From the NCBI RefSeq assembly GCF_020906275.1, contig NZ_CP086727.1:2728001-2792000 (forward strand): 64,000 nucleotides of DNA, read 5' to 3'. Of the stretch, positions 35,049 through 43,195 are shown one piece after another. The stretch comes from Parasphingorhabdus litoris DSM 22379. Lineage in GTDB: Bacteria; Pseudomonadota; Alphaproteobacteria; Sphingomonadales; Sphingomonadaceae. The notes under the pieces were generated by a model. That model had not been told where the DNA came from. It saw only the letters and a program-made list of their open reading frames with translations, and ran no database searches. The position numbers were made by a program, and so were the translations under genes. Numbering within the stretch: position 1 is the stretch's first letter; the number at the start of each line of letters is the position of its first letter.

Positions 35049-36004
35049 GCCGAGCAACTCGCTCCGCCGAGCACGCAAAAACGCGCGCAATGCGGGTGGT
35101 TTAATGCCACGCTTTGGCTCGCCTCCTTCAACGTTCCGCCCATATCAAATTGTGGATCATAGGGCAGCAGCGTGCAGGCCGCCACACGCGGAGCGGCTTC
35201 TCCCTTGCGCTTTACGACCATACGGCTGGATGAGCACATTATACTAGCCGGATCGACGCTCAATATGCTCCAGCATGCGTCCGTAATTTCGGCAATATCG
35301 GCCTGCGCATCCATTTCGGGGAACAGCATCAATTGTGCAGGATCATCTACTCCGATAGGCCAGCTTTTATGAGCAAATAACGCACGATATCCCGCGCGAG
35401 CCTGTGTCTCGTTCTCGCCCGCTAAATGCCGTCCGGCAACCGAGATGTTAAATCCGTTCGTCGACAGCCAATCCAGCCCATCCAACGCCTTGTCCCAGCT
35501 ATTGGGCCCGCGCTCTGCTTCATGTACGGACTTTGAGAAATGATCGAGACTGACGCGGAAGGTCAATCGCTCACGCTCTTTCAATGCTAGCAAGTCCGTC
35601 TCGAACCGTCGCATGGGTCGCATGGCATTGGTCAGCACCAGCACCTCAAACCCGCGCGAAAGGCAAAGGCGCAATATCGCCATCATATCCTTGTTCATAA
35701 AAGGCTCACCGCCGGTAAAGGCGATTTCGCGCGTTGGCAGATTCTCTGCCGCAATCTCATCCAGAAATGCCTCGACCTCGGCCAGCGTGATATAGACCAA
35801 CGCATCGTTGGTCGGCGAACTTTCAATATAGCAGTTTTTGCAAGCCAGATTGCACAAGGAGCCGGTGTTGATCCACAATGTTTCAAGGTCCGACATATCA
35901 ACGCGCGCGCGCGTTTCGCCCTTGGCGGTTACATCCGGATCAAGAAATTTTTTCGGATCGAGTTTCGGTACATTGGTGACGGAAAATGGAGAAGTCTCTG
36001 ACAT
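35045..36004 (-). CDS. Radical SAM protein beside arsM (not ArsS-like)
   Basis: A 319-residue radical SAM enzyme. The cluster motif is CNLACKNC (Cys51, 55, 58), followed by FTGGEPF (96-102) and LVLTNAMRP. The C-terminal 65 residues hold five more Cys (257, 277, 306, 310, 317; ends HCARFCVLGGASC), suggesting an auxiliary iron-sulfur cluster. The known arsenosugar enzyme ArsS has a different CHVEAGPxR-type continuation after its motif, absent here, so this is another subfamily. It is back to back with arsM (108 bases between starts) and shares its stop region with the phosphorylase gene. The reaction is unknown; adding a deoxyadenosyl group to a methylated arsenical is one possibility, and activating or maturing a small peptide another. 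Confidence 0.85.
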   Translation of the reverse strand: MSETSPFSVTNVPKLDPKKFLDPDVTAKGETRARVDMSDLETLWINTGSLCNLACKNCYIESSPTNDALVYITLAEVEAFLDEIAAENLPTREIAFTGGEPFMNKDMMAILRLCLSRGFEVLVLTNAMRPMRRFETDLLALKERERLTFRVSLDHFSKSVHEAERGPNSWDKALDGLDWLSTNGFNISVAGRHLAGENETQARAGYRALFAHKSWPIGVDDPAQLMLFPEMDAQADIAEITDACWSILSVDPASIMCSSSRMVVKRKGEAAPRVAACTLLPYDPQFDMGGTLKEASQSVALNHPHCARFCVLGGASCSA

Positions 36005-36112
36005 ATAGTCCTATTCGCGATATTTAATCCATTCGTTACATGCAGTGGCAAGTAACTGTAACCCCTTGGCTATATTTTCCGAACCAGTGGTGTAAAATTG
36101 TGGAGCCACTTG
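36005..36112. promoter_or_regulatory. Divergent promoter region between the radical SAM gene and arsM
   Basis: The 108 bases between the two divergent starts must hold both promoters. They include an interrupted inverted repeat GTTAC (36035-36039) and GTAAC (36052-36056), with a further GTAAC just after. A ribosome site (TGGAG, 36101-36105) precedes the arsM ATG at 36113. No ArsR gene is nearby, so what would bind here is unknown. Confidence 0.4.
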
Positions 36113-37168
36113 ATGAATCTCGAAAATAGCCAGAAATATTACGGAGAAGTCCTTGCCGGATCATCCGATCTGCTGACTGACGCTTGCACCATGACCGATG
36201 CGCCGGATGCACGCGTCAGAGCGGCATTGGATAACGTCCATGAAGAAGTGAAGAGCCGTTACTATGGTTGTGGCCTAGTAACACCACAACTAATTGATGG
36301 TACGCGCATATTGGATCTGGGTTCCGGATCAGGGCAGGATGCCTATCTGCTCGCACAGCTTGTAGGCGAACACGGCGCTGTTGTGGGTGTCGATGCCACG
36401 CCCGCGCAGCTAGACATCGCCAATCGGCATATCGAATGGCACCGGGAACGCTTTGGCTATGCGCAAAGTAATGTCCGCTTTATCGAAGGCGATATTGAAA
36501 AGCTTGACGAATTGGACCTCGAACCGAACAGTTTCGATATCATCGTCTCAAACTGTGTCATCAATCTGGTGGCGGACAAAGCTGCGGTTTTCCGAGCAGC
36601 GTTTGATCTCTTGAAACCGGGCGGTGAGCTATATTTTTCCGATGTCTATGCCGATCGCCGCGTGCCAGCACATCTGCTCGATGATCCAGTGCTCCACGGC
36701 GAATGCCTTTCCGGTGCGCTATATTGGGGTGATTTCATGGAGCAGGCGAAGCGCGCCGGTTTCGACGACCCGCGTTTGGTAAAGGATCGTCCTCTCGGTA
36801 TTGGTGATGCGCGTATTGCGGAGATGCTGGACGGGATTAATTTCTACTCTGCAACCTATCGGCTTTTCAAACTGGAAGGGTTGGAGCCCGAGTGCGAAGA
36901 TTACGGTCAGGCTGTTATCTACAAAGGCGGCATAGCAGGACAAGAACGCCTGTTTGAGTTGGACAAGGGTCATACTATCGAGATTGGCCGGGTGTTTCCG
37001 ATTTGCGGTAATTCATGGCGCATGCTGTCTGACACGCGCTTTGCACCCTATTTCGATTTTATAGGGGATTTTTCTCACCACTATGGCGTGTTTGAAGGCT
37101 GTGGCAGCGGCATGCCTTATACAACCACGGCCCATGGCGTGACAGAAGACCCAGCGTTTTGCTGCTAG
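36113..37168 (+). CDS. arsM: Arsenite S-adenosylmethionine methyltransferase
   Basis: A 351-residue ArsM of the long form. It methylates arsenite stepwise to mono- and dimethyl arsenicals using SAM. All four As(III)-binding Cys of well-studied ArsM enzymes have counterparts: Cys25 (LTDACTM), Cys53 in the hallmark YYGCG, Cys148 in VSNCVINLV, and Cys198 in GECLSGALYW. The SAM motif is ILDLGSGSGQDAY (66-78). The N-terminal KYYGEVL block and a C-terminal domain rich in Cys, ending FCC, match the cyanobacterial-type enzyme. The start is the ATG at 36113; a TTG 15 bases upstream is less likely. The SDR gene begins four bases after its stop, so both share a transcript. No arsR or efflux gene is in the window. 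Confidence 0.93.
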   Translation: MNLENSQKYYGEVLAGSSDLLTDACTMTDAPDARVRAALDNVHEEVKSRYYGCGLVTPQLIDGTRILDLGSGSGQDAYLLAQLVGEHGAVVGVDATPAQLDIANRHIEWHRERFGYAQSNVRFIEGDIEKLDELDLEPNSFDIIVSNCVINLVADKAAVFRAAFDLLKPGGELYFSDVYADRRVPAHLLDDPVLHGECLSGALYWGDFMEQAKRAGFDDPRLVKDRPLGIGDARIAEMLDGINFYSATYRLFKLEGLEPECEDYGQAVIYKGGIAGQERLFELDKGHTIEIGRVFPICGNSWRMLSDTRFAPYFDFIGDFSHHYGVFEGCGSGMPYTTTAHGVTEDPAFCC

Positions 37169-37172
37169 GATT

Positions 37173-38255
37173 GTGAACATACTGCTTACAGGTGCGACGG
37201 GAACCATCGGCGGTGAGCTTGCAGCGCGTTTGGTTGCCGCCGGCCACGCTGTCGTTGCACTGGTCCGGAAAACCCGTGACATATATGCAAATGACGGCCG
37301 ATTGTTAGATGCAAGTGATTATGCGGATGTCATGCCCGCGGCTGGCTGTGTCGCCAAATTGACTGGCGATGTGACTTTGCGCGGCCTCGGTCTTGATGAT
37401 CGCTTCATGAAATTGCTCCAGCGCGAGATTGATCTGGTCATTCATTGCGCCGCAACCACTGATTTTAACGCCGGTGCAGATGTGTATCGGAAGGTCAATA
37501 TTGACGGTGTCGTCAATGTTCTTGCAGCCTTGCCCGATGCCCGTTTCCTCCACGTGAGCACAGCCTATGTTTGCGGACTCAAAGACGGACCGATCCCCGA
37601 AGCACCATGTGCACCTGATCAAAATTTCGCCAATGGCTATGAGCGATCAAAGGCGGCAGGTGAAGCACTTGTGCTCGCTGCCGGCAGACGCGCGGTCATT
37701 GCCCGGCCCAGCATTGTCGTGGGGGCGCATGATGACGGCAGCTATCATCGCTTCGATAGCTTTTATCAGCTGTTCCGGCTAATTGCCGAAGGTCATATTA
37801 CGCGGCTGCCCGTGGCGACCGAAGCGACGCTGGATTTTGTTCCTATCGACCATGTTGTGGGCGGACTGATGGATATTGTCAGCCATTGGGAAAAAGCTGA
37901 AGGGAAGATCATTCACCTTACGTCAGAGGCTGCTGTTCCAACCGCTATGCTTGTTGAAGCGATTAGCCTTTTTGACCATCTGGATTCGCCCAAGTTGCTG
38001 GCTCCCGAGACGTTCGCCGTTCAAGACCTGCCTGAATTGGAACGCCGATTATACACACATGTTGCCGCTTTCTACGCCAGTTATTTTCAACGCTTTCCTG
38101 ATTTTGAGACAGAAAACCTGCGTCAAATTAGTGGGCGGATCTGCCCGACAGTTGATCTAGCGGCTTTGAAAAGAATGATAGAATATTGCATCACTAGCGG
38201 CTTCATCCGTGATGCGCGGCCTATCGGTAGTACAACCCAACAGACACCAGTCTAG
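37173..38255 (+). CDS. Extended SDR, thioester-reductase-like
   Basis: A 360-residue NAD(P)-dependent short-chain dehydrogenase of the extended type. The Rossmann motif is LLTGATGTIGGEL (4-16). The middle resembles the NAD_binding_4/thioester reductase group (IDLVIHCAATTDFNA; NIDGVVNVLAAL; HVSTAYVCGLKDG), and the active-site pair is in YERSKAAGE (Tyr and Lys). LDFVPIDHVVGGLMDI is typical of acyl-thioester or fatty acyl reductases. The start is a GTG at 37173, four bases after the arsM stop. The tight link with arsM suggests action on a metabolite of the arsenic pathway, for example making the fatty aldehyde or alcohol part of an arsenolipid; that is inference. Confidence 0.85.
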   Translation: MNILLTGATGTIGGELAARLVAAGHAVVALVRKTRDIYANDGRLLDASDYADVMPAAGCVAKLTGDVTLRGLGLDDRFMKLLQREIDLVIHCAATTDFNAGADVYRKVNIDGVVNVLAALPDARFLHVSTAYVCGLKDGPIPEAPCAPDQNFANGYERSKAAGEALVLAAGRRAVIARPSIVVGAHDDGSYHRFDSFYQLFRLIAEGHITRLPVATEATLDFVPIDHVVGGLMDIVSHWEKAEGKIIHLTSEAAVPTAMLVEAISLFDHLDSPKLLAPETFAVQDLPELERRLYTHVAAFYASYFQRFPDFETENLRQISGRICPTVDLAALKRMIEYCITSGFIRDARPIGSTTQQTPV

Positions 38256-38268
38256 CATATATCGGGGC

Positions 38269-38997
38269 CTAGCGAATATCGGGATACTCGTCAGCCAGCC
38301 TTTCGCGAGCACCCATAGCCCACATCAATCCGACTTTCAGATATATCCAGTTGGCCCGCCAACGGCCCCAAGCAGTAATCCGTCTGTCCGATGTCCAGAC
38401 CCAGCGCGGTATCATACGAATTTTGCCAAAGCGCGACAGTTTGATGCAAAGGTCCGCCTCTTCCATCACCACCACCCGCTCATCGCAGCCGCCGATTTCC
38501 AGAAACTGTTCCCGCCTGAAAAACATCGCATGGTCACCGAACAATAGCCGCACACCGCGAATGAACAGATGCGGCCGGGTGAGCAATGGCGCATACCAGG
38601 TCTTGATCCAGTTGTGCAGCGTCGAACCCCAGCGTGTTCCCTTTGGCCCTGCAATACGCGGTGTGAAGCTGGCCAAACCGGTTTTCCCATCGGCCATAGC
38701 GGTGCGCATGACCGTCACGGCGTCCTTAGGCAATATACTGTCGGCATGGAGCACGCAGACGATCTCGCCCTGCGCTTTCTCCACTCCGAAATTAATTTGT
38801 GCACCGCGTCCTTTTTTGGGTGCAGCGATCACTTGCACTCCTGCGGCCTGTGCAAGGGAAACAGACGTATCGGAACTGCCGCCATCCACAACCAGAATCT
38901 CATCCGCCGGTGGATCCAATGATTTGACGCAGTCCAAAGTGTCCGGCAGCGCCCGCTCTTCATTGAGCATTGGGATCAATATGGTAACCCGGTTCAT
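38269..38997 (-). CDS. Family 2 glycosyltransferase (rSAM/selenodomain-associated transferase 2 type)
   Basis: A 242-residue GT2 enzyme starting at the ATG at 38997, which overlaps the stop of the partner transferase by four bases (ATGA). Motifs: TILIPMLNEERALPDTLDC (about 4-22, nucleotide-binding strand), ILVVDGGSSDTSVSLAQAAG, KGRGAQINFGVEKAQGEI and the metal-binding region LHADSILP. This sequence type corresponds to TIGR04283, named for its co-occurrence with a radical SAM protein now tied to arsenosugar synthesis. It probably attaches or extends a sugar on the arsenosugar, which is an inference from the family association and the neighbouring arsM. Confidence 0.88.
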   Translation of the reverse strand: MNRVTILIPMLNEERALPDTLDCVKSLDPPADEILVVDGGSSDTSVSLAQAAGVQVIAAPKKGRGAQINFGVEKAQGEIVCVLHADSILPKDAVTVMRTAMADGKTGLASFTPRIAGPKGTRWGSTLHNWIKTWYAPLLTRPHLFIRGVRLLFGDHAMFFRREQFLEIGGCDERVVVMEEADLCIKLSRFGKIRMIPRWVWTSDRRITAWGRWRANWIYLKVGLMWAMGARERLADEYPDIR

Positions 38998-39578
38998 GAA
39001 GTCAGCCATGGCCATCGATCCAGATCTTCGGGGCGGTCGCAGTCATGCAATGTTTCCAATAGCTCAAATCCAATCTTTTGCTGCCGCAAACGATGGAGCG
39101 TATCGGGCATAACATGTTCTGTACTCCAGCGCATATTCTCAAACAGAAAAGGATAAGGCTTTGCTATGCCAATTAGATAATAGCCACCATCATCGGCCGG
39201 CCCAATAACCACGTCGGATTTTTGCAGTGCATGAATCGCTGCATTCACATGGTGGGCCGATAGGTCGGGTGTATCGGAGCCCAGAAATATGACCGGCGCA
39301 GGATTGATTGCCGCCAACAGACGTTCAGTCAGATCGCCATCCACCTGCGGCAAATAAGAAAGATCGTTTCCCAACCAACTAGAAAAACTATTGGTGTCGC
39401 CGCCGCTAAACCGGATTTCGACGGACTTACCCGTTTGCTTCAGTGTCTCCACTGTCCTTTCGGTCAGTCGCTTATGAACAGCGGCAGCCGCGTCTGCGCC
39501 CAATGCCGGGATCAAGCGTGTCTTCGCAGATCCTGGCACCGGATAGCGGGTGAAGAGCACCAATCGAAGAGTGTTCAT
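38994..39578 (-). CDS. rSAM/selenodomain-associated transferase 1 (TIGR04282 type)
   Basis: A 194-residue nucleotidyl/glycosyl transferase-like protein with the MobA/CofC fold. Key parts: LVLFTRYPVPGSAKTRLIPALG (about 5-26), PVIFLGSDTPDLSAHHVNAA (substrate-binding acidic residues) and VVIGPADDGGYYLIGI, the signature of TIGR04282. The family is named for pairing with TIGR04283, which follows here through an ATGA overlap. The pair is usually found near arsenosugar radical SAM genes, and here it converges on the arsM-SDR pair with 13 bases between the ends. The likely role is handling an activated sugar for the partner transferase. Confidence 0.88.
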   Translation of the reverse strand: MNTLRLVLFTRYPVPGSAKTRLIPALGADAAAAVHKRLTERTVETLKQTGKSVEIRFSGGDTNSFSSWLGNDLSYLPQVDGDLTERLLAAINPAPVIFLGSDTPDLSAHHVNAAIHALQKSDVVIGPADDGGYYLIGIAKPYPFLFENMRWSTEHVMPDTLHRLRQQKIGFELLETLHDCDRPEDLDRWPWLTS

Positions 39579-39770
39579 AAGCCAGTTCCGGCCAAAATAA
39601 GCATGCGTTCGTGGTCCTTATGATGGCAGCTGAGTAGCCCATGGTTCGATTGAGACGGCTATATCGTTACATAAATTTCATTATTTTCAAACCAGCCTGT
39701 AACAAATCGCCATGTTTCTCCGAAGTTGTTCTAGGGTCCAAAACCCTGACCGAAGATTTAGGAGTATGAT

Positions 39771-40103
39771 ATGAAAAAGCTGAGCTTATTTTTGGCAGCA
39801 GCATCTGTTATGGTCGCGGCGCCTGCATTGGCGTCAGGCGGTGGCGGCGGCGGTGGTTATAGTGGAGGCGGTTTTGGCGCGTCTCAACCACGTGATCCTC
39901 GTGCTGCGGCATTTAGCCAAGGCAAAAGAGCTTTCAAAAAGCGCATTACTTGCAAGAAATGCGAGTATAAGGGCGGCTTTACTGATGGCAAAACGGCGCG
40001 TGAAGTTGCTGCCCGGGTGAAGGCTGGCGAGTTTAATCTGAAACCCAGGCAACGACAAGCTGTGCTCTATTACATGTCGGAACGCTATAGTATCGTCCCT
40101 TGA
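39771..40103 (+). CDS. Small exported Gly-rich protein with a CxxC motif
   Basis: A 110-residue protein with a signal peptide (LSLFLAAASVMVAAPALA, cleaved near 21). A glycine stretch (GGGGGGGYSGGG) follows, then a compact domain: RAFKKRITCKKCEYKGGFTD, KTAREVAARVKAGEF and QAVLYYMSERY. The CKKC pair could bind a metal or form a disulfide; heme binding is unlikely because no CxxCH is present. A ribosome site (AGGAG) precedes the ATG by about five bases. Its stop overlaps the TTG start of the large membrane glycosyltransferase (TTGA), so the two are translationally coupled. The family is unknown to me. Confidence 0.8.
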   Translation: MKKLSLFLAAASVMVAAPALASGGGGGGGYSGGGFGASQPRDPRAAAFSQGKRAFKKRITCKKCEYKGGFTDGKTAREVAARVKAGEFNLKPRQRQAVLYYMSERYSIVP

Positions 40104-42121
40104 GCCAACAGTCATCTGTCGCCGGGCATAGCAACGAGGCGATTGGCTATTCCACAATATTGACGGTGGTAGCGACAATTGCTGCTACCACCGGGCTTGT
40201 ATTGTTATCACAAAATGATGACAGCGCCGTCGTGCCCTATGTGGCATTGCTGAGCCTTGGTAGCTTGGCTGTATTTATTGGGATCTGGCGATCAATGGCA
40301 CTGACAGCCAAAATGGTTTTTGGCGTTGCCCTGATTCTTCATATCGTGGCGATCTTTGGCTTTGCGGCCTTCGAAGATGATTATTTCCGATTTGTTTGGG
40401 ATGGCTGGCGGCTGATAATATCGGGTTCTCCCTATGGTGTCGCGCCTGCAGAGTTTTTTGGAAAATCGCTTCCTGATAACGGTCTTGCACTGACTTTGGA
40501 CGGGATAAACAATCCGCATCTGCCCACAATCTATGGCCCGACGCTGCAATTCATATTCTCGCTTGCCTATATTTTCGCCGGTACAGACCCGTTGGGGTTG
40601 CGGATTTTTTTTGCGGCAATCAACCTGATTCTGGTGGCTTTGCTGCTGCGATGGACCAGTCCAGAGAAAGCGGCTCTTTATGCCTGGTGCCCGCTGGTAC
40701 TGGCAGAAACAATCATCCACATCCACCCCGATGGAGTGATGGCAATGCTATTGCTCGCGGGCATATTGTTGGCAAAGCGCCATCCGCTGTTCGCTGGCCT
40801 GTTCTTTGGACTAGCGGCTGGTGCAAAGATTGTCGCGCTCGCCCTTTGGCCCCTGCTGTTGCGCATGGGATGGCGAGCCTTGATATCGGCTATCGGTACA
40901 TTGGCATTTATCTACGGCATTTTTCTGATTCAGGGACAGGGTGCGGGATTTGATTCAACCGGCATTTTTGCAGCCGATTGGTATTATAATCCCATGGGCT
41001 TTGCGTTGCTTAATGTGCTGCTGCCGTCATCAATAGCAAGGTTAAGCGCTGCGTTGATTGGCATTGTTATCATCTTGGTGCTGCATGCGCGTACACGCAG
41101 TTTGGAAGTCGCTCCTATCGCGATGATATTCGGCACAATATTGCTGTTCGCCCCAGCGGTGAATGCCTGGTATTTGTTGTGGATATTACCGTTTGCGACA
41201 AAGAGCCGTATGGTCTGGCCGTTCGCGGCGGCCGTCGCATTGCCGCTTAGCTACCTAACCGGGCTTAACCTTGAAAACCCGGCGCTGAGGGACTTCGAGG
41301 TGCATTGGATGGCCTGGTTAGCTCAGATCATTATATTGCTGACCGCTATTTTCTGGGACTGTTGGCGTTTCCAACGAGAGAAAAAGGTTGGTAACCCTGC
41401 AGAGATTTCGCGCACACCCATAAAACAGCCCCAAATTACGGTCATCATCCCGGCACTGAACGAAGAAAATTCAATTGGAGAGGTCGTTCGTGATATTGGG
41501 TCACAGAACTGGTCTAATCCACCGCGCATCATCGTCGCGGACAATGGCTCTGCGGACGGAACTGTCGAACACGCCCTGGCCGCCGGAGCGATAATTATAC
41601 GCGAACCGAAGCGTGGCTATGGCGCTGCATGCCTGGCCGGCATCGCTGCTGCCCCACCAGACACGAATATATTTCTGTTCATGGACGGAGATGGAGCTGA
41701 TGTACCGGAGGAAGGGCCTGCCTTGGTTGAACCGCTAACAGACGGCTCGGCCGATCTGGTTATCGGGTCACGGGCCCTGGGGCAAAAGCAGACTGGGGCG
41801 ATGACCTTCCCGCAACAATTTGGTAATTGGCTGGCGACTAAACTGGTTTGGCTGATTTGGGGTAAGAAAATGACTGACCTCGGACCATTTCGCGCCATTC
41901 GTGCTGATGCGCTTGACCGCCTGAATATGGCAGATCTTGATTTCGGTTGGACCATCGAGATGCAGGTTAAAGCCGTGCAACAGAATATGCGTATAGCCGA
42001 ACGTCCGGCCGATTACCGTCGCCGCATCGGTACATCAAAAATATCCGGTACAGTTCGCGGCGTGCTGCTCGCGGGGAATAAAATACTATATGTGATCGGA
42101 CGGGAAGCGTTTTTCCGTTAA
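40100..42121 (+). CDS. GT-C membrane transferase fused to a GT2 domain
   Basis: A 673-residue fusion. Residues 1-430 are a polytopic membrane protein with about ten to eleven helices and an early acidic loop (FEDDYFRFVWDGWRLIISG) typical of GT-C enzymes that use polyprenyl-phosphate sugars (GT87-like). Residues about 448-673 are a soluble GT2 domain of the dolichol-phosphate mannosyltransferase type (ITVIIPALNEENSIGEV, ADNGSADGTVEHA, FLFMDGDGADVPEE, GTSKISGTVRG). One chain could thus make a lipid-linked sugar in the cytoplasm and transfer it across the membrane. The start is a TTG at 40100 coupled to the upstream CxxC protein. The stop overlaps that of the convergent DUF547 gene (shared TTAA). 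Confidence 0.88.
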   Translation: MSQQSSVAGHSNEAIGYSTILTVVATIAATTGLVLLSQNDDSAVVPYVALLSLGSLAVFIGIWRSMALTAKMVFGVALILHIVAIFGFAAFEDDYFRFVWDGWRLIISGSPYGVAPAEFFGKSLPDNGLALTLDGINNPHLPTIYGPTLQFIFSLAYIFAGTDPLGLRIFFAAINLILVALLLRWTSPEKAALYAWCPLVLAETIIHIHPDGVMAMLLLAGILLAKRHPLFAGLFFGLAAGAKIVALALWPLLLRMGWRALISAIGTLAFIYGIFLIQGQGAGFDSTGIFAADWYYNPMGFALLNVLLPSSIARLSAALIGIVIILVLHARTRSLEVAPIAMIFGTILLFAPAVNAWYLLWILPFATKSRMVWPFAAAVALPLSYLTGLNLENPALRDFEVHWMAWLAQIIILLTAIFWDCWRFQREKKVGNPAEISRTPIKQPQITVIIPALNEENSIGEVVRDIGSQNWSNPPRIIVADNGSADGTVEHALAAGAIIIREPKRGYGAACLAGIAAAPPDTNIFLFMDGDGADVPEEGPALVEPLTDGSADLVIGSRALGQKQTGAMTFPQQFGNWLATKLVWLIWGKKMTDLGPFRAIRADALDRLNMADLDFGWTIEMQVKAVQQNMRIAERPADYRRRIGTSKISGTVRGVLLAGNKILYVIGREAFFR

Positions 42122-43071
42122 GCTTGGACTGCTTTTGTGCGCCGACGACGACGGATGAAAAATACAACCCCGCCAACTAGCACCAACAGAACGCCGCCAG
42201 CTGCGGCGCCCAGTATCGGGTTTGACCTTATCAGCCAGATTGGCGAGATGAAGTTCGAATTCTCGGCGTTTCCCGGTCCTTTGCTATCGTTGAGCCGCCA
42301 GTCATATTCCAGAAATGTGATTTCCATGTCTCCGCTATCAAGTGCTTCGATATCCTCAGCGGATAAGCCGAGACTGTCTGCATAGAGTGCGAAAAATTCA
42401 TCCAGCGTTTCGGCACCACGCCAGCCTTGTTCAAAATCACCGCCATACCAGTTGAAGATGCTCGACACTGCGAGGTTTCCGTCCTCAAGCCGATTACGGC
42501 TGCGGTCGCTCAAAAAACCCTTGGTCATCATGTCCAATTGTTGGTCCAATTTGCTGCCGACAAAGGCTTCATTGAGCAATGCTGGGCAACCAATGCTCGC
42601 GCAGTTTACGCCAAAATGAATGCGTGGGTCATTATAGAGTCCGCTGCCACGGATCATATCATGCTCGATATTATCCAGAGATACTGTCTCGCCTAAGAGC
42701 GGGATGAAGGCTTTTTGCCAAGGCGACTGGGTTAGTGATCCCAGTTCCTTAATCGACACCAGATCTGGATAACGGGTGAGAATCAATTCAACCGTCCAGG
42801 CGTTATAGGCATTGATCAGGAAAGCGAGTTGATCCGGTTTCGACCAACCATCAAACTCCGTACGGCTGACTTTTGCCATCGCATCCAGGTAGGATTTCAG
42901 AGCAACGCGATCCTCCTCAAATTTTCCATAATTTACGGTTGAGGAACTGCCATCGGGCACCATCTCAACGTTATCGGTCAGAAGCGCATTCCAGCTGGAA
43001 TGGTCAAAATCTGCCGCCTGTGCGGGCGCAGAAACGAGAAGGGATAATATTGCGATATAGCGATGTTTCAT
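42118..43071 (-). CDS. DUF547 domain protein with C-terminal membrane anchor
   Basis: A 317-residue exported protein. The signal peptide ends after AQA (IAILSLLVSAPAQA). The DUF547 domain covers about 55-230 and shows QLAFLINAYNAWTVELILTRYP, PRIHFGVNCASIGCPALLNEAF (conserved Cys pair) and SSIFNWYGGDFE. A single helix near 282-305 (ILGAAAGGVLLVLVGGVVFF) followed by RRRRR anchors the C-terminus, so the domain faces the periplasm. DUF547 has no settled function; its conserved His, Cys and Asn suggest an amidase or transferase-like site. From memory, such genes recur near ArsM and rSAM-associated transferases, which fits its position here. Confidence 0.88.
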   Translation of the reverse strand: MKHRYIAILSLLVSAPAQAADFDHSSWNALLTDNVEMVPDGSSSTVNYGKFEEDRVALKSYLDAMAKVSRTEFDGWSKPDQLAFLINAYNAWTVELILTRYPDLVSIKELGSLTQSPWQKAFIPLLGETVSLDNIEHDMIRGSGLYNDPRIHFGVNCASIGCPALLNEAFVGSKLDQQLDMMTKGFLSDRSRNRLEDGNLAVSSIFNWYGGDFEQGWRGAETLDEFFALYADSLGLSAEDIEALDSGDMEITFLEYDWRLNDSKGPGNAENSNFISPIWLIRSNPILGAAAGGVLLVLVGGVVFFIRRRRRTKAVQA

Positions 43072-43195
43072 GTCGAGCCTTGCGGAATGATTATGTGATG
43101 TGTTCGGGATGTATGACTAATATTCGTCCCAAAACCGGCAAGCGTTACAATGCGCCAAAAAATTGGTCAGATGCGAATATTGCCACCGTGCTCCT

